Origin: Methylopila sp. Yamaguchi
GTDB lineage: Bacteria; Pseudomonadota; Alphaproteobacteria; Rhizobiales; Methylopilaceae
Direction: 5' to 3'
Length of the DNA stretch: 64,000 nt
Assembly: GCF_002897035.1 (NCBI RefSeq)
Contig: NZ_BAUX01000003.1
Coordinates: 124,001-188,000, forward strand
Shown one piece after another: positions 49,106 through 57,115 of this stretch. The notes beneath the pieces are model-generated. The model did not search any database. It worked only from the letters and a program-made list of their open reading frames with translations, and was not told the origin of the DNA. The number at the start of each line of letters is the position of its first letter. Position 1 is the stretch's first letter. Both the position numbers and the translations under genes were made by a program.

Positions 49106-49638
49106 ATTGACTTTACAGCGCTTTTTCCTGTTTCAGAGTCAGTGTAGCACGCCCCGGTTGGGCGGCTAATTGCGAATCCCTCGCTCGCTTCGTAAGCTTC
49201 GCGCTTCTGAATTGCCGATCTGGCGAGGGCAGAATCTCGTCGCAGATCGTGGGCGTCGAGGATCTTCCCGACGTCATTCATGCTGTGACCCGTGATCGTC
49301 GCGATCTCCGCTTCGGAGCATCCTGCAAGCGCCAGCCGCGTGACGGCCGTGCCGCGAAGATCGTGAAACGTCACCCCATTGATTCCGTCTCGCTTCACCG
49401 CTGTGCGCCACGACGCGCGAAACCCGGTTTCCGTCCAGAGCTTGCCGGCCTCGGTCGTGAGAATTGTCCGTCCCTTTCGGGGCGCCGCGTCGAGTAGAGC
49501 TTTCAGCGGCTCCCCGATGGGAATCCAGACGCGAACGCCAGTCTTGCCCTGCTTCAGCGTGATCCGCTCCCCGTCATAGGCGGACCAGGGAAGGCGCAGG
49601 AGATCGCCTTGCCGCTGTCCGGTCCAGAGCGCCATCAT
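49048..49638 (-). pseudogene. Tyrosine recombinase (integrase), N-terminally truncated, catalytic Tyr replaced
   Basis: The 196-residue frame is the C-terminal catalytic half of a phage-type integrase. It has the first Arg in ALWTGQRQGDLLRLPWSAYD, the HxxR box in FHDLRGTAVTRLALAG and the following His in ATITGHSMNDVGKILDA. At the nucleophile position, where relatives read HYL, this reads HDLRRD (codon gat), so cleavage activity should be lost. The N-terminal core-binding domain is missing; a fragment of another gene starts at about 49641. The C-terminal residues (GSGGGTRTPDTRIMIPLL) are encoded by the tRNA gene, as is typical for integrases of elements inserted at a tRNA 3' end. Confidence 0.88.
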
Positions 49639-49640
49639 GA

Positions 49641-49920
49641 AACAATGGGCGCGGGCGCCACGCTGATGAAGGAGCTAACGGTCGACAAGAAGCGCGGCTT
49701 CTTCGTGAACCACGACCTCGCGGGGGACGAGGTTCCGGTCCACGCCGACATCCCGCACCAGGAGGTCGTGTTCCTCGACGAGACGGATCCGTACTCCTTG
49801 CCGATGAAGGCGAAAGGGGTCGGCGAGCTCGGCATCTGCGGCGTGGCCGCGGCGGTCGCGAACGCTATCCATAACGCCACGGGGGTGCGGGTGCGCGACT
49901 ACCCAATCACGCTCTACACG
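49641..49920 (+). pseudogene. C-terminal fragment of a xanthine-dehydrogenase-family molybdopterin subunit
   Basis: The frame reads MGAGATLMKELTVDKKRGFF, then VNHDLAGDEVPVHADIPHQE, SLPMKAKGVGELGICGVAAA and IHNATGVRVRDYPIT. This is the last ~95 residues of the molybdopterin-binding subunit of the xanthine dehydrogenase/aldehyde oxidoreductase (PaoC-like) family. The preceding 600 or more residues are absent and the left end abuts the integrase remnant. It is a gene remnant left by a deletion or recombination event. Confidence 0.85.
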
Positions 49921-49953
49921 GCGCCGCGGCGTTACCGGAAGGCTGACCAAGAT

Positions 49954-50016
49954 ACATGTCCGCTGACGACGCGCCAGGAGATGACTGCTCCTGGCGCGAA
50001 ACGGCGGCGGACATGT
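49954..50016. repeat. 63-base interrupted palindrome
   Basis: Outer arms acatgtccgc (49954-49963) and gcggacatgt (50007-50016) are perfect reverse complements. Inner arms gcgccaggag (49971-49980) and ctcctggcgc (49988-49997) are also perfect, around the loop atgactg. The structure separates the molybdopterin-subunit fragment from the homocysteine methyltransferase gene, whose stop is 33 bases away. It could be a transposon-end relic or a strong transcript-ending hairpin. Confidence 0.7.
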
Positions 50017-50048
50017 GGCCGTTTCCAATCCTTCATTGGATTGCATGT

Positions 50049-51008
50049 TCAGGCGGCGCGCGCCTCGTCGGCCGTGCAGGCCAAGCATATCTGCTCGACA
50101 TGGCGATGGTCGGTGCCGCAGCAGCCGCCGAGCACGGTGAACTGTCCGTACCGCCGACGTATATCGCGGTACTCGCGCCCGAGCTCGCCCGGATCGCCAG
50201 CGTCAAGATCAGGGGATGCGTCGAGCTCGGCATGACTGCGCTTCGATGCGTTGGCGCGCAGCCCACGCAGCCGCTGAATCCACGCTCCGTCCGTTTCAAA
50301 AGCCTGGGTGAAATGAGTGGGGTGGGCGCAGTTGATCTCGAAATAGGCTGCGGCCCCGCCGGTCGCGTCGTCGATGGCGGCCACCGCGTCACGGAGCGAC
50401 ATACCGGTCGCCAGCCGGCCGTCGGTTTCGAGAGTAAACGAGATCGCGACCGGCATTCCGGCCTCAGTCGCCGCCCGAACGATGCCGATCGCCTCAGCCG
50501 CATATGACAGCGTGAAGGCCGCGACCATGTCCGCGTCGCTCGCCGCGAACGAGGCGATCTGGGCTGAATGATAGGCTTGCGCCTCCTCGACCGACATCAT
50601 GTCGTCCGGGCGATAGCCATCGCCCCTTGGGCCGATCGTCCCGCTGATCACCATCGGTGAGGCGGGCGTCTCGAAACGCTCCCGCAACCTGATGAGCATC
50701 TCGATTGAGCGACGGTTCACCACGTCAAGCGCCGCCGCGTTGTAGCCAAGCTTTTCGCCCCAATCCCGATTTGCGCGCCATGTCGGAGTGTCGAGGATGA
50801 AGCCTAGACCCGAGCCCCGCGCGATCTCGGCGAATCGCGCGCATTCCTCCGCAAGCCGTGCCTCGCCATCTTCCGCATCCATGAGGATGAAAGCGGCGAA
50901 GTAAGGCAACTCCACGCCCTGGTGAAAAATGAGCGTGGTCTCTAATCCCCCTGCCGTGAGAAACAGTTTGTCGGAAAGCTGAGGAAGAGCGCCTTTGTAT
51001 TTAGCCAT
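50049..51008 (-). CDS. Homocysteine S-methyltransferase family protein
   Basis: This 319-residue TIM-barrel protein has FLTAGGLETTLIFHQGVELP near the N-terminus and GTIGPRGDGYRPDDMMSVEE. The zinc-binding Cys are present: one in YFEINCAHPTHFTQAF and the pair in TVLGGCCGTDHRHVEQICLA. Relatives transfer a methyl group from S-methylmethionine or betaine-like donors to homocysteine (MmuM type); the methyl donor here is unknown. It is probably cotranscribed with the upstream methyltransferase gene (34-base gap). It is intact, unlike much of its surroundings. Confidence 0.88.
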   Translation of the reverse strand: MAKYKGALPQLSDKLFLTAGGLETTLIFHQGVELPYFAAFILMDAEDGEARLAEECARFAEIARGSGLGFILDTPTWRANRDWGEKLGYNAAALDVVNRRSIEMLIRLRERFETPASPMVISGTIGPRGDGYRPDDMMSVEEAQAYHSAQIASFAASDADMVAAFTLSYAAEAIGIVRAATEAGMPVAISFTLETDGRLATGMSLRDAVAAIDDATGGAAAYFEINCAHPTHFTQAFETDGAWIQRLRGLRANASKRSHAELDASPDLDAGDPGELGREYRDIRRRYGQFTVLGGCCGTDHRHVEQICLACTADEARAA

Positions 51009-51042
51009 GACTTTGACCCATCGTGATGGATAACGTTATGAA

Positions 51043-51864
51043 TCATCGGGTGATGACGATTTCCGCGTAGTCTGAGGCGATGCGCGCCGAGCTGTCGCGC
51101 GTCGTGTCGAAGCGCGCGATCGTTGCGAGCAGGTCGCGTTCAAGCTCGGCCTGGCCTGCGCGATCCAAGGCCAGGAACGCCTTGTGGACCGGGCCGTAGA
51201 AGGTGCGGAAAACGTCCACGAACTGCTCGGGAGAGCGGTAGCGGAACAGGAAGGTCCGGCGTTCGATTGCGATTGAACGCGCGCGGGCGGCGAAGGTCTT
51301 CTCGATCCAGTCGCTGGAGCCCCAGAGCGCCGGCGAGTTGACGCCCCCCGGCGGGGGAACGTGCTTGCCGATCGTCTTGAACACCTGCCCGATGAAGCTT
51401 TCCGGCGTCCAGTTGGCGAGGCCGATCCGGCCGCCGGGCCGGCAAACGCGGAGGAGTTCGCTTGCCGCCCGGGCCTGGTCGGGGGCGAACATCACGCCAA
51501 AGGTCGAGACCACGGCGTCAAAACTCCCGTTGGCGAAGGGCAGCGCTTCGGCGTCCGCCTCGCGGAAGGCGACGTCATAGCCCTCGGCGGCCGCGCGTTC
51601 ACGGGCGCGGTCGAGCAAAGCCGGAACGTAATCGGTGGCAACCACCTCGCAGCCCCTCCGCGCGAAGGCGAGCGTCGCGTTGCCGTTGCCAGCCGCGACG
51701 TCGAGGACTTTGGCGCCCGATGGGAGGTCCACCGCCTCGGCGAGGGTTTCGCCGACGATCTGGAGGGTGGCGCCGACAACGGCGTAGTCTCCGGAGGCCC
51801 AGGCGGCCTGCTGGCGTTGCTTGATCGTCGCGTAGTCGGCCGCAACCAATGTACAGTTCATCAC
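51043..51864 (-). CDS. Class I SAM-dependent methyltransferase
   Basis: This 273-residue protein has the SAM-binding motif I SGAKVLDVAAGNGNATLAFA (about 49-68), the acidic loop VVATDYVPALLDRARERAAA and motif IV in FDAVVSTFGVMFAPDQARAA. It belongs to the UbiE/COQ5-like methyltransferase group and the substrate cannot be predicted. The start may be the second Met. It is divergent from the AraC-type gene, with the homocysteine methyltransferase gene downstream. SAM use here and homocysteine recycling next door suggest one methyl-cycle unit. Confidence 0.87.
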   Translation of the reverse strand: MMNCTLVAADYATIKQRQQAAWASGDYAVVGATLQIVGETLAEAVDLPSGAKVLDVAAGNGNATLAFARRGCEVVATDYVPALLDRARERAAAEGYDVAFREADAEALPFANGSFDAVVSTFGVMFAPDQARAASELLRVCRPGGRIGLANWTPESFIGQVFKTIGKHVPPPGGVNSPALWGSSDWIEKTFAARARSIAIERRTFLFRYRSPEQFVDVFRTFYGPVHKAFLALDRAGQAELERDLLATIARFDTTRDSSARIASDYAEIVITR

Positions 51865-52066
51865 CAGTCACTCCTCTGATAATCTGACGGGCGCGCTGTC
51901 GCTCACGCTCATGACCCGCGCGCGGCGGTCAGAGGGGTCGGGGGAAGCGGGGAAGCCGGCGACCGGCTACTGTCCGCGGCCGATGGATTACTCCGGGCCG
52001 TCTGCCGGACGAATGATCGCGCCGCCGGATCACTTGACCGTTCGTCCATATCTGGAGGACGCCCCC

Positions 52067-53053
52067 GTGACGGATCCGCTTGCGGAGGTGCTCCGGTCGG
52101 TTCGTTTGACGGGCGGCGTCTTTCTCGACGTCCGGATGACGGCGCCGTGGTGCGTGCTGTCGCAGCTCACGCCGGAGGACGTGACGCCGTTTCTGGCGAC
52201 GCCCGCCCAGTTGATCTCGTATCACTGCGTCATCGATGGGCGGATGCTTGTCACCGTGGAGGGCGAGCCCGACATGGAGGTGCGCGCCGGGGAGGTCGTG
52301 CTCCTGCCCCGCAACGACGCCCACATCCTGGCGAGCGCGGCTGGCCTCGCCGCCGTGAACGCGCACGAGCTGATCCAGCCGTCAGCCGATGGCGGGCTGG
52401 CGCAGGCCTCCCACGGCGGCGGCGGCGAGCCGACCAACATGGTGTGCGGCTTTCTCGCAAGCGACGATCTCTACAACCCGCTGTTCGCCGCGCTGCCCCG
52501 ACTGCTGAAGCTCGACATCCGTGAGGGCGCGTCGCGTGACTGGGTCGAGGCTTCGGTTCGGTTCGCCGCGGGCCAACTGACGCAAGGAAAGCTCGCCTCG
52601 TCCGGAGTCATGTCGCGGCTCTCAGAGCTGCTTCTGACCGAGGCGGTGCGCGAATATGCGGCCACGCTTGAAGCTCATAACACCGGTTGGCTGAGGGGCC
52701 TCGCTGATCCCCATGTCGGCAGAGCGCTCGCGCTCATACACGGCAAGCTGAGCGCGCCATGGTCGACTGAGACCTTGGCCAAGGAAGTGGCGTTGTCGCA
52801 TAGCGCCTTTGTCGAGCGCTTCACGCGGCTCGTGGGCGTGCCGCCGATGCGCTACGTCATCAACTGGCGCCTGCAAACTACCAAGCTGAACCTGCAGGAG
52901 ACCCGCGCTTCGATCGCCAACCTCGCCCATTCGGTTGGATACGAATCCGAGGAGGCTTTCAGTCGTGCGTTCAAGCGCGAATTCGGCTTAGCGCCTGCGC
53001 AATGGCGTGCTCGCCAAATAGCGACGCGCGACGGGGCAAGCGTGGCGAACTAG
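52067..53053 (+). CDS. AraC-family transcriptional regulator with cupin N-terminal domain
   Basis: This 328-residue protein has an N-terminal AraC_binding-type cupin domain (TPAQLISYHCVIDGRMLVTV, then EVRAGEVVLLPRNDAHILAS). The C-terminal double HTH spans about 225-320 (WSTETLAKEVALSHSAFVER and ASIANLAHSVGYESEEAFSR then AFKREFGLAPAQWRARQ). I chose the GTG at 52067 because CTGGAGGA lies just upstream; longer starts exist in frame. It is divergent from the methyltransferase-homocysteine methyltransferase pair, which it probably controls. Confidence 0.88.
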   Translation: MTDPLAEVLRSVRLTGGVFLDVRMTAPWCVLSQLTPEDVTPFLATPAQLISYHCVIDGRMLVTVEGEPDMEVRAGEVVLLPRNDAHILASAAGLAAVNAHELIQPSADGGLAQASHGGGGEPTNMVCGFLASDDLYNPLFAALPRLLKLDIREGASRDWVEASVRFAAGQLTQGKLASSGVMSRLSELLLTEAVREYAATLEAHNTGWLRGLADPHVGRALALIHGKLSAPWSTETLAKEVALSHSAFVERFTRLVGVPPMRYVINWRLQTTKLNLQETRASIANLAHSVGYESEEAFSRAFKREFGLAPAQWRARQIATRDGASVAN

Positions 53054-53147
53054 CTGAGCGTCCGCTGGCGTCACAGCCTAGCACTAACCACCACCGCAAG
53101 CCCGAGTCATGAGCTGACCCGAGGCGAACTTTCCCGGTCTAAGATTT

Positions 53148-53388
53148 CGGCAAATGGCCTCGGCTGACCGCGGCCTGTCGGTGCATTGGGAGTTGATGTT
53201 CACACGGCTTGTTCGGCAGGGCGGACATCGCCGAGCAGGACAAGATCCTCTCCGATGTCTCGAAACTGGTGGACGCGGGCGTTCTTCGCTCGACCCTGCG
53301 CGAGGAGATGGAGAAGATCGACGCCGCGACCCATGCCGCGCAGGAAAGCGCCCGGGCGATCGGCAAGACAGTCCTGTCCGGGTTTTGA
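53148..53388 (+). pseudogene. C-terminal fragment of a zinc-type alcohol dehydrogenase/quinone oxidoreductase, frameshifted
   Basis: The first part reads LSVHWELMFTR in one frame; the continuation LFGRADIAEQDKILSDVSKL and the end AHAAQESARAIGKTVLSGF-like (ATHAAQESARAIGKTVLSGF) are in another. Together they match the last ~75 residues of zinc-binding alcohol dehydrogenase family proteins. The join is near 53205, where one or two bases are missing. The rest of the gene is absent. The fragment ends 24 bases before the TehA-type gene. Confidence 0.75.
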
Positions 53389-53411
53389 CGCGAGACCATT
53401 GAGAGGCCGCC

Positions 53412-54365
53412 ATGAAGGTCCCGCCTATACCTGCATCGTTCTTTGGGTCGGTGCTCGGTCTCTCCGGGCTCGGCGGGAGCTGGCGCGCCGCCCATGACGC
53501 CTGGGGCCTGCCGGTCTGGCCCGGCGAGGCGCTCTATGCCGCTGCCGGGGTCGTCTGGCTTGCACTGGTCGCGCTCTATGCCGCCAAATGGGTGAACGCA
53601 CGCGCTGCCTCGATCGAAGAGGCGCTCCACCCGGTCCAGTGCTGCTTCATCGGCCTCGTGGGCGTCGCCACGATGCTGGTCGGGGCCGGCGCCCTGCCGC
53701 ATTCGAGGCCGCTGGCGATCGTCCTGATGGCGGCTGGCGGCCTGTTCACGCTGGGCTTTGCGGTCTGGCGCACGGGCGGGCTCTGGCAGGGGGGACGCGA
53801 TCCCGCGACCACCACGCCGGTTCTGTATCTGCCGACTGTCGCAGGCAGTTTCGTCTCCGCGGCCTCGCTCGGCGCTCTAGGATATCCGGACTGGGGACAG
53901 GCCTTCTTCGGCGGGGGCCTGTTCTCGTGGCTCGCGATCGAATCCGTGCTGATCCACCGCCTGCTGACGGCCGATCCGTTGCCGCCGCCGTTGCGACCGA
54001 CGCTTGGCATCCAGCTCGCGCCAGCCCCTGTCGGGGCGCTTGCCTATCTCTCCGTGACGCAGGGACCGCCCGACGTTCTCGCCCACGCGCTTCTCGGATA
54101 CGGCGTCCTGCAGGCGCTGGTTCTTATCCGGCTCCTGTCCTGGATCATGAAGCAGCCCTTCGCGCCGTCCTACTGGGCCTTCACCTTCGGCGCGACCGCG
54201 CTTGCGTCGACGGCTTTGAAGCTCGTCGCACGCGGCGACACAGGCCCCGCGGCCGCGATCGCGCCTGTGCTGTTCGTGGCGGCGAACTTGGTGGTCTGCT
54301 ACGTGTCGATCCGATCCACGATGCTTTTCCTGCAGTCTGCACGCCGGACGCCCGCGGCTGTCTGA
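53412..54365 (+). CDS. TehA/SLAC1-family (TDT) membrane transporter
   Basis: This 317-residue membrane protein has about ten hydrophobic helices. It starts MKVPPIPASFFGSVLGLSGL, the typical start of TehA-like anion channels, and has FSWLAIESVLIHRLLTADPL, QLAPAPVGALAYLSVTQGPP and APSYWAFTFGATALASTALK. The family includes tellurite-resistance TehA, C4-dicarboxylate carriers and SLAC1 anion channels; the substrate is uncertain. It appears intact. Confidence 0.85.
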   Translation: MKVPPIPASFFGSVLGLSGLGGSWRAAHDAWGLPVWPGEALYAAAGVVWLALVALYAAKWVNARAASIEEALHPVQCCFIGLVGVATMLVGAGALPHSRPLAIVLMAAGGLFTLGFAVWRTGGLWQGGRDPATTTPVLYLPTVAGSFVSAASLGALGYPDWGQAFFGGGLFSWLAIESVLIHRLLTADPLPPPLRPTLGIQLAPAPVGALAYLSVTQGPPDVLAHALLGYGVLQALVLIRLLSWIMKQPFAPSYWAFTFGATALASTALKLVARGDTGPAAAIAPVLFVAANLVVCYVSIRSTMLFLQSARRTPAAV

Positions 54366-54588
54366 TGTCTGCAAGAGGGCGCTAGATCGAGGACCGCTAA
54401 TGACGCAGCGCGAACCAGCGGCCGCGCGGTGGCTGGCCCAATCAACGAGGAGGCTAACCTCGAGCGCTTGTTCGCAACGGCCCGGCGTGTCTGTCGATTG
54501 CAGCTGAGATGGCCACGCGGAGCCAACCTGCCTAGCCAACCGACCGGCGCCGTCAGCGCCGGTTCAGGCCAGGTTTTAGAGCGAAGTT
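54366..54588. other. Gene-free stretch between tehA-like gene and aldehyde dehydrogenase remnant
   Basis: I find no reading frame of recognisable family here. A short GC-rich stem (ccggcgcc around 54543-54550 with ggcgctgacggcgccgg on the other strand) is the only structure. The stretch lies between two remnants and probably is decayed DNA. Confidence 0.4.
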
Positions 54589-54864
54589 CTAGTGTTCGAC
54601 GAAATGCCCAAGCGCAGCCAAGTCGTCCAGTCTACCGAGGCCGGCTTGTTTGAAGCCCTCTTTCTCAGTCCCGTCGTAGACCTTCGCCCAATCGATGATC
54701 CAGACGGAGCCGGCGTTCGCAGCCTGGGCGGCGCGCAGCGATCGGTCCACTTCGCGGGTCCAGATGCTCGCCGCCAGCCCGTACTCATTGTCATTGGCGG
54801 GCCGGATCGCATCGTCTCCAGCACAGGAAGGGCCGCGTAGATATCGGCGTGGTTGAAGACGCTC
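54589..54864 (-). pseudogene. C-terminal fragment of an aldehyde dehydrogenase
   Basis: The leftward frame reads DDAIRPANDNEYGLAASIWT, then REVDRSLRAAQAANAGSVWI and EGFKQAGLGRLDDLAALGHF. This is the last ~80 residues of the aldehyde dehydrogenase superfamily (relatives read GGYKQSGxGR near the end). The active-site Cys and cofactor domain are missing. The upstream end (GPSCAGDDAI, where relatives read GPVLxVxxF) is degraded. It is continuous with a degenerate IS3 orfA upstream, which suggests the insertion broke the gene. Confidence 0.8.
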
Positions 54865-54929
54865 ATGGGCGTCTTCCCGCGACCTCATGCCAACCCGCTT
54901 CAGATGTTTCGCGCCCGCGCCGCTGATCG

Positions 54930-55169
54930 GCGGCCGGTGCGCGTCGAGACGGTCGCGACATCCATCGGCTATGTCGTATATTTTTTCCGAGCGCCTCGCC
55001 TTCAGTCGTCGGGCGTCCGACACTTCCATGCCGCCGTGACGCGAACGTCGGGTGTAGATCGTCGCGTCACTCATCCCGTGCTTCCGGCAGACTTCGGCGA
55101 AAGGCAATCCAGCCTGCTGCTCCAAAGTATGCCGATGATCTGCTTCTCGCGGAACCAGCTCTTCTTCAT
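54930..55169 (-). mobile_element. IS3-family orfA (transposase HTH protein) remnant, frameshifted
   Basis: The start reads MKKSWFREKQIIGIL and, after a single-base shift near 55120, continues EQQAGLPFAEVCRKHGMSDA and TIYTRRSRHGGMEVSDARRL. This matches the OrfA N-terminus of IS3-family elements (MKKSRFTEEQI...SDATFYTW...). The rest of orfA and the whole of orfB are absent. A coding-like tail after RRLKA is not recognised. It is a dead IS fragment in the decayed part of the island. Confidence 0.82.
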
Positions 55170-55409
55170 TGGCCGTCTCTCTCCTGATCGACGGACCCTC
55201 GCTCAGACCGAGGGCATTTAAGGGCGAGCTCCAGTAAGAGCCGTTCCAACCGGCGGTTCAGATCTTGCGCGGTGCGAACGGCGACAGCGTGACTGCGTTG
55301 CGCTGCGAGCTGAGACAAGTCGGATCTCGCTTTAACAGAGCCCGCATGGTCGAAGGATTAGCCGCGCGGCAGCATCGGTCGCGTTCTGCGACGGCTACCC
55401 TCATCGCGC

Positions 55410-56393
55410 CTAAGGAACCAGGACGGCGGCGCCGTAAACTCGGCCTGCACGAAGATCGTCAAGCGCCTGGTTGGCACGCTCGAGCGGATAACGCTTGGTG
55501 ACTGTTCGGACGCCGGCCATCGGAGCGATCGCTAAAAACTCCGCAGCGTCCTGGCGGGTCAGGTTGGCGACCGACAGCACCGCTCGTTCTCCCCAGAGCA
55601 GCCGGTAGGGAAAGCGAGGCAGGTCTGTCATATGGATCCCCCCACAGACCACGCGCCCTCCTTTGCGCACCGTCTTGAGCGCAACAGGCACAAGCGCCCC
55701 GACCGGCGCGAAGACGATTGCGGCGTCCAGTTCCTGCGGACAGCTGTCTTCGGAGGCGCCGGCCCATTTGGCGCCAAGCGATAGGGCAAGATCCTGCGCC
55801 GCTTTATCGCCAGACCGAGTGAACGCGAAGACGTCGCGATGCTGCCAGACGCAGACTTGGGCAAGAATATGAGCCGCGGCTCCGAAACCAAACAGCCCTA
55901 TCCGTCGGGCGTCGCCGGCCATGCGCAGCGATCGCCAGCCGATAAGCCCGGCGCACATAAGGGGCGCGGCGGCGACGGGATCGTCGTAGCCCGCGAGCGA
56001 AAAGGCGAAGTCGGACCTGACGATCGCGTGCGTCGCAAATCCGCCGTCGCGGGTGTAGCCTGTAAAAGTTGGATCGTCGCAGAGGTTTTCGCGTCCGCTC
56101 GCGCAGTAGCCGCAAGCGCCGCAGACGCCGCCCAGCCAAGGAACGCCAACGCGATCGCCGAGGCGTCGGTCCGCAACGCCTTGCCCCAGCGCTTCGATCC
56201 TTCCGACGATCTCGTGCCCCGGCGTGATTGGGACTGGCCCTTTCGTCAAATCGCCATCGACGACATGAAGGTCGGTGCGGCAAACGGCGCACGCCTCGAT
56301 CTGGACCAGGAGTTCGCCGAACGAGGGGCTTGGCGTCTGCCGCTCTTCGAGCGCGAGTGAGGCTCCGCGAACTCGCAGGACCATCGCCTTCAT
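55410..56393 (-). CDS. Zinc-dependent alcohol dehydrogenase
   Basis: This 327-residue medium-chain dehydrogenase has the catalytic zinc site CAVCRTDLHVVDGD (Cys37) and TPGHEIVGRIEALG. The structural zinc Cys are in GVCGACGYCASGRENLC, and PLMCAGLIGWRSLRMAG holds the third catalytic ligand. The NAD(P) loop RIGLFGFGAAAHILAQV follows. The substrate is probably a small alcohol or aldehyde. The start overlaps the PhoU-like gene stop (ATGA), so it is the last gene of phasin-phoU-like-adh. The operon has an FNR-type box upstream of the phasin. Confidence 0.92.
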   Translation of the reverse strand: MKAMVLRVRGASLALEERQTPSPSFGELLVQIEACAVCRTDLHVVDGDLTKGPVPITPGHEIVGRIEALGQGVADRRLGDRVGVPWLGGVCGACGYCASGRENLCDDPTFTGYTRDGGFATHAIVRSDFAFSLAGYDDPVAAAPLMCAGLIGWRSLRMAGDARRIGLFGFGAAAHILAQVCVWQHRDVFAFTRSGDKAAQDLALSLGAKWAGASEDSCPQELDAAIVFAPVGALVPVALKTVRKGGRVVCGGIHMTDLPRFPYRLLWGERAVLSVANLTRQDAAEFLAIAPMAGVRTVTKRYPLERANQALDDLRAGRVYGAAVLVP

Positions 56394-57109
56394 GCCGCTT
56401 CGCCGACGTGCCGCCCGGCTGGTCTGGCGGCTTGGTCCGCTATCCATTTTTCTCGCCCGGTCTTCATGAAGACCACTGCGTCGGCGATCGACGTTGCGTA
56501 AGCGGAAATCCGTTGCATGCTCCTCGCGCACGCCAGAGCGTCGACCACAGTGTACATGGTGCGAGGAGTAAGCCTCAGCATCCGCACTGCGGAGAAGAGA
56601 ACTTCGGCCCGGGCCATTCTGACCGCGCGGTCCCTTTCAAACAGGGTGCGAGCGAGACCTGGATCAAAGCTGCGCAGGGCGCCGCCGGCGATTTGCAATT
56701 GATTTGCTGTCAGTGCCAACAGCGCTGCGTATGTCCTCTCCGACTCAGGCAATTCCGGGAGCAGCTTCGCCAACTGCGGGCGCGACGCGATCTCCATCCA
56801 GAGGTCAGCTATCCGTTTGTAGGCGTCAGCAATTTCAAGAGATGCGACGATGGCCCGCGCATCGCCAGGCGAAGGCTCCCGTTGGGCCAAAAGCGTGAGC
56901 GCGAAGTCGACGCAATCTCGCTCCGCCTCGCTTATCCGCTTCCGGCTTTCGGCGGACCGCGCGCTCTCGAGGACGCGGCCTTCGAGAAAGGCGCGAGTTC
57001 CATGCGTGACCAATTTTTCCACGGCGCCACCGATGCAGGCGACGCGGTTGGTCAGTTCGGCAGTCGGATCGGCCAAGGAGTTCATGGTGCGGCTTATAGC
57101 GAAGGCCAC
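56390..57109 (-). CDS. PhoU-like domain protein
   Basis: This 239-residue all-helical protein has the PhoU pattern of paired helical repeats: DFALTLLAQREPSPGDARAI followed by VASLEIADAYKRIADLWMEI. The usual PhoU metal-cluster EExxD motifs are only partly visible (AERDCVDFAL). PhoU regulates phosphate uptake with PstSCAB-PhoR; no pst genes are near, so here it may act elsewhere. It overlaps the adh gene by four bases and lies six bases after the phasin gene, which strongly suggests one transcript. Confidence 0.75.
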   Translation of the reverse strand: MAFAISRTMNSLADPTAELTNRVACIGGAVEKLVTHGTRAFLEGRVLESARSAESRKRISEAERDCVDFALTLLAQREPSPGDARAIVASLEIADAYKRIADLWMEIASRPQLAKLLPELPESERTYAALLALTANQLQIAGGALRSFDPGLARTLFERDRAVRMARAEVLFSAVRMLRLTPRTMYTVVDALACARSMQRISAYATSIADAVVFMKTGREKWIADQAARPAGRHVGEAA

Positions 57110-57115
57110 TAGACC

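Noticed and set aside
55172-55409. Leftward helical-looking frame between the IS remnant and adh
   Set aside because: About 45 residues look coding-like (ARTAQDLNRRLERLLLELAL type) but have no start, no recognisable family and may be chance or IS debris.
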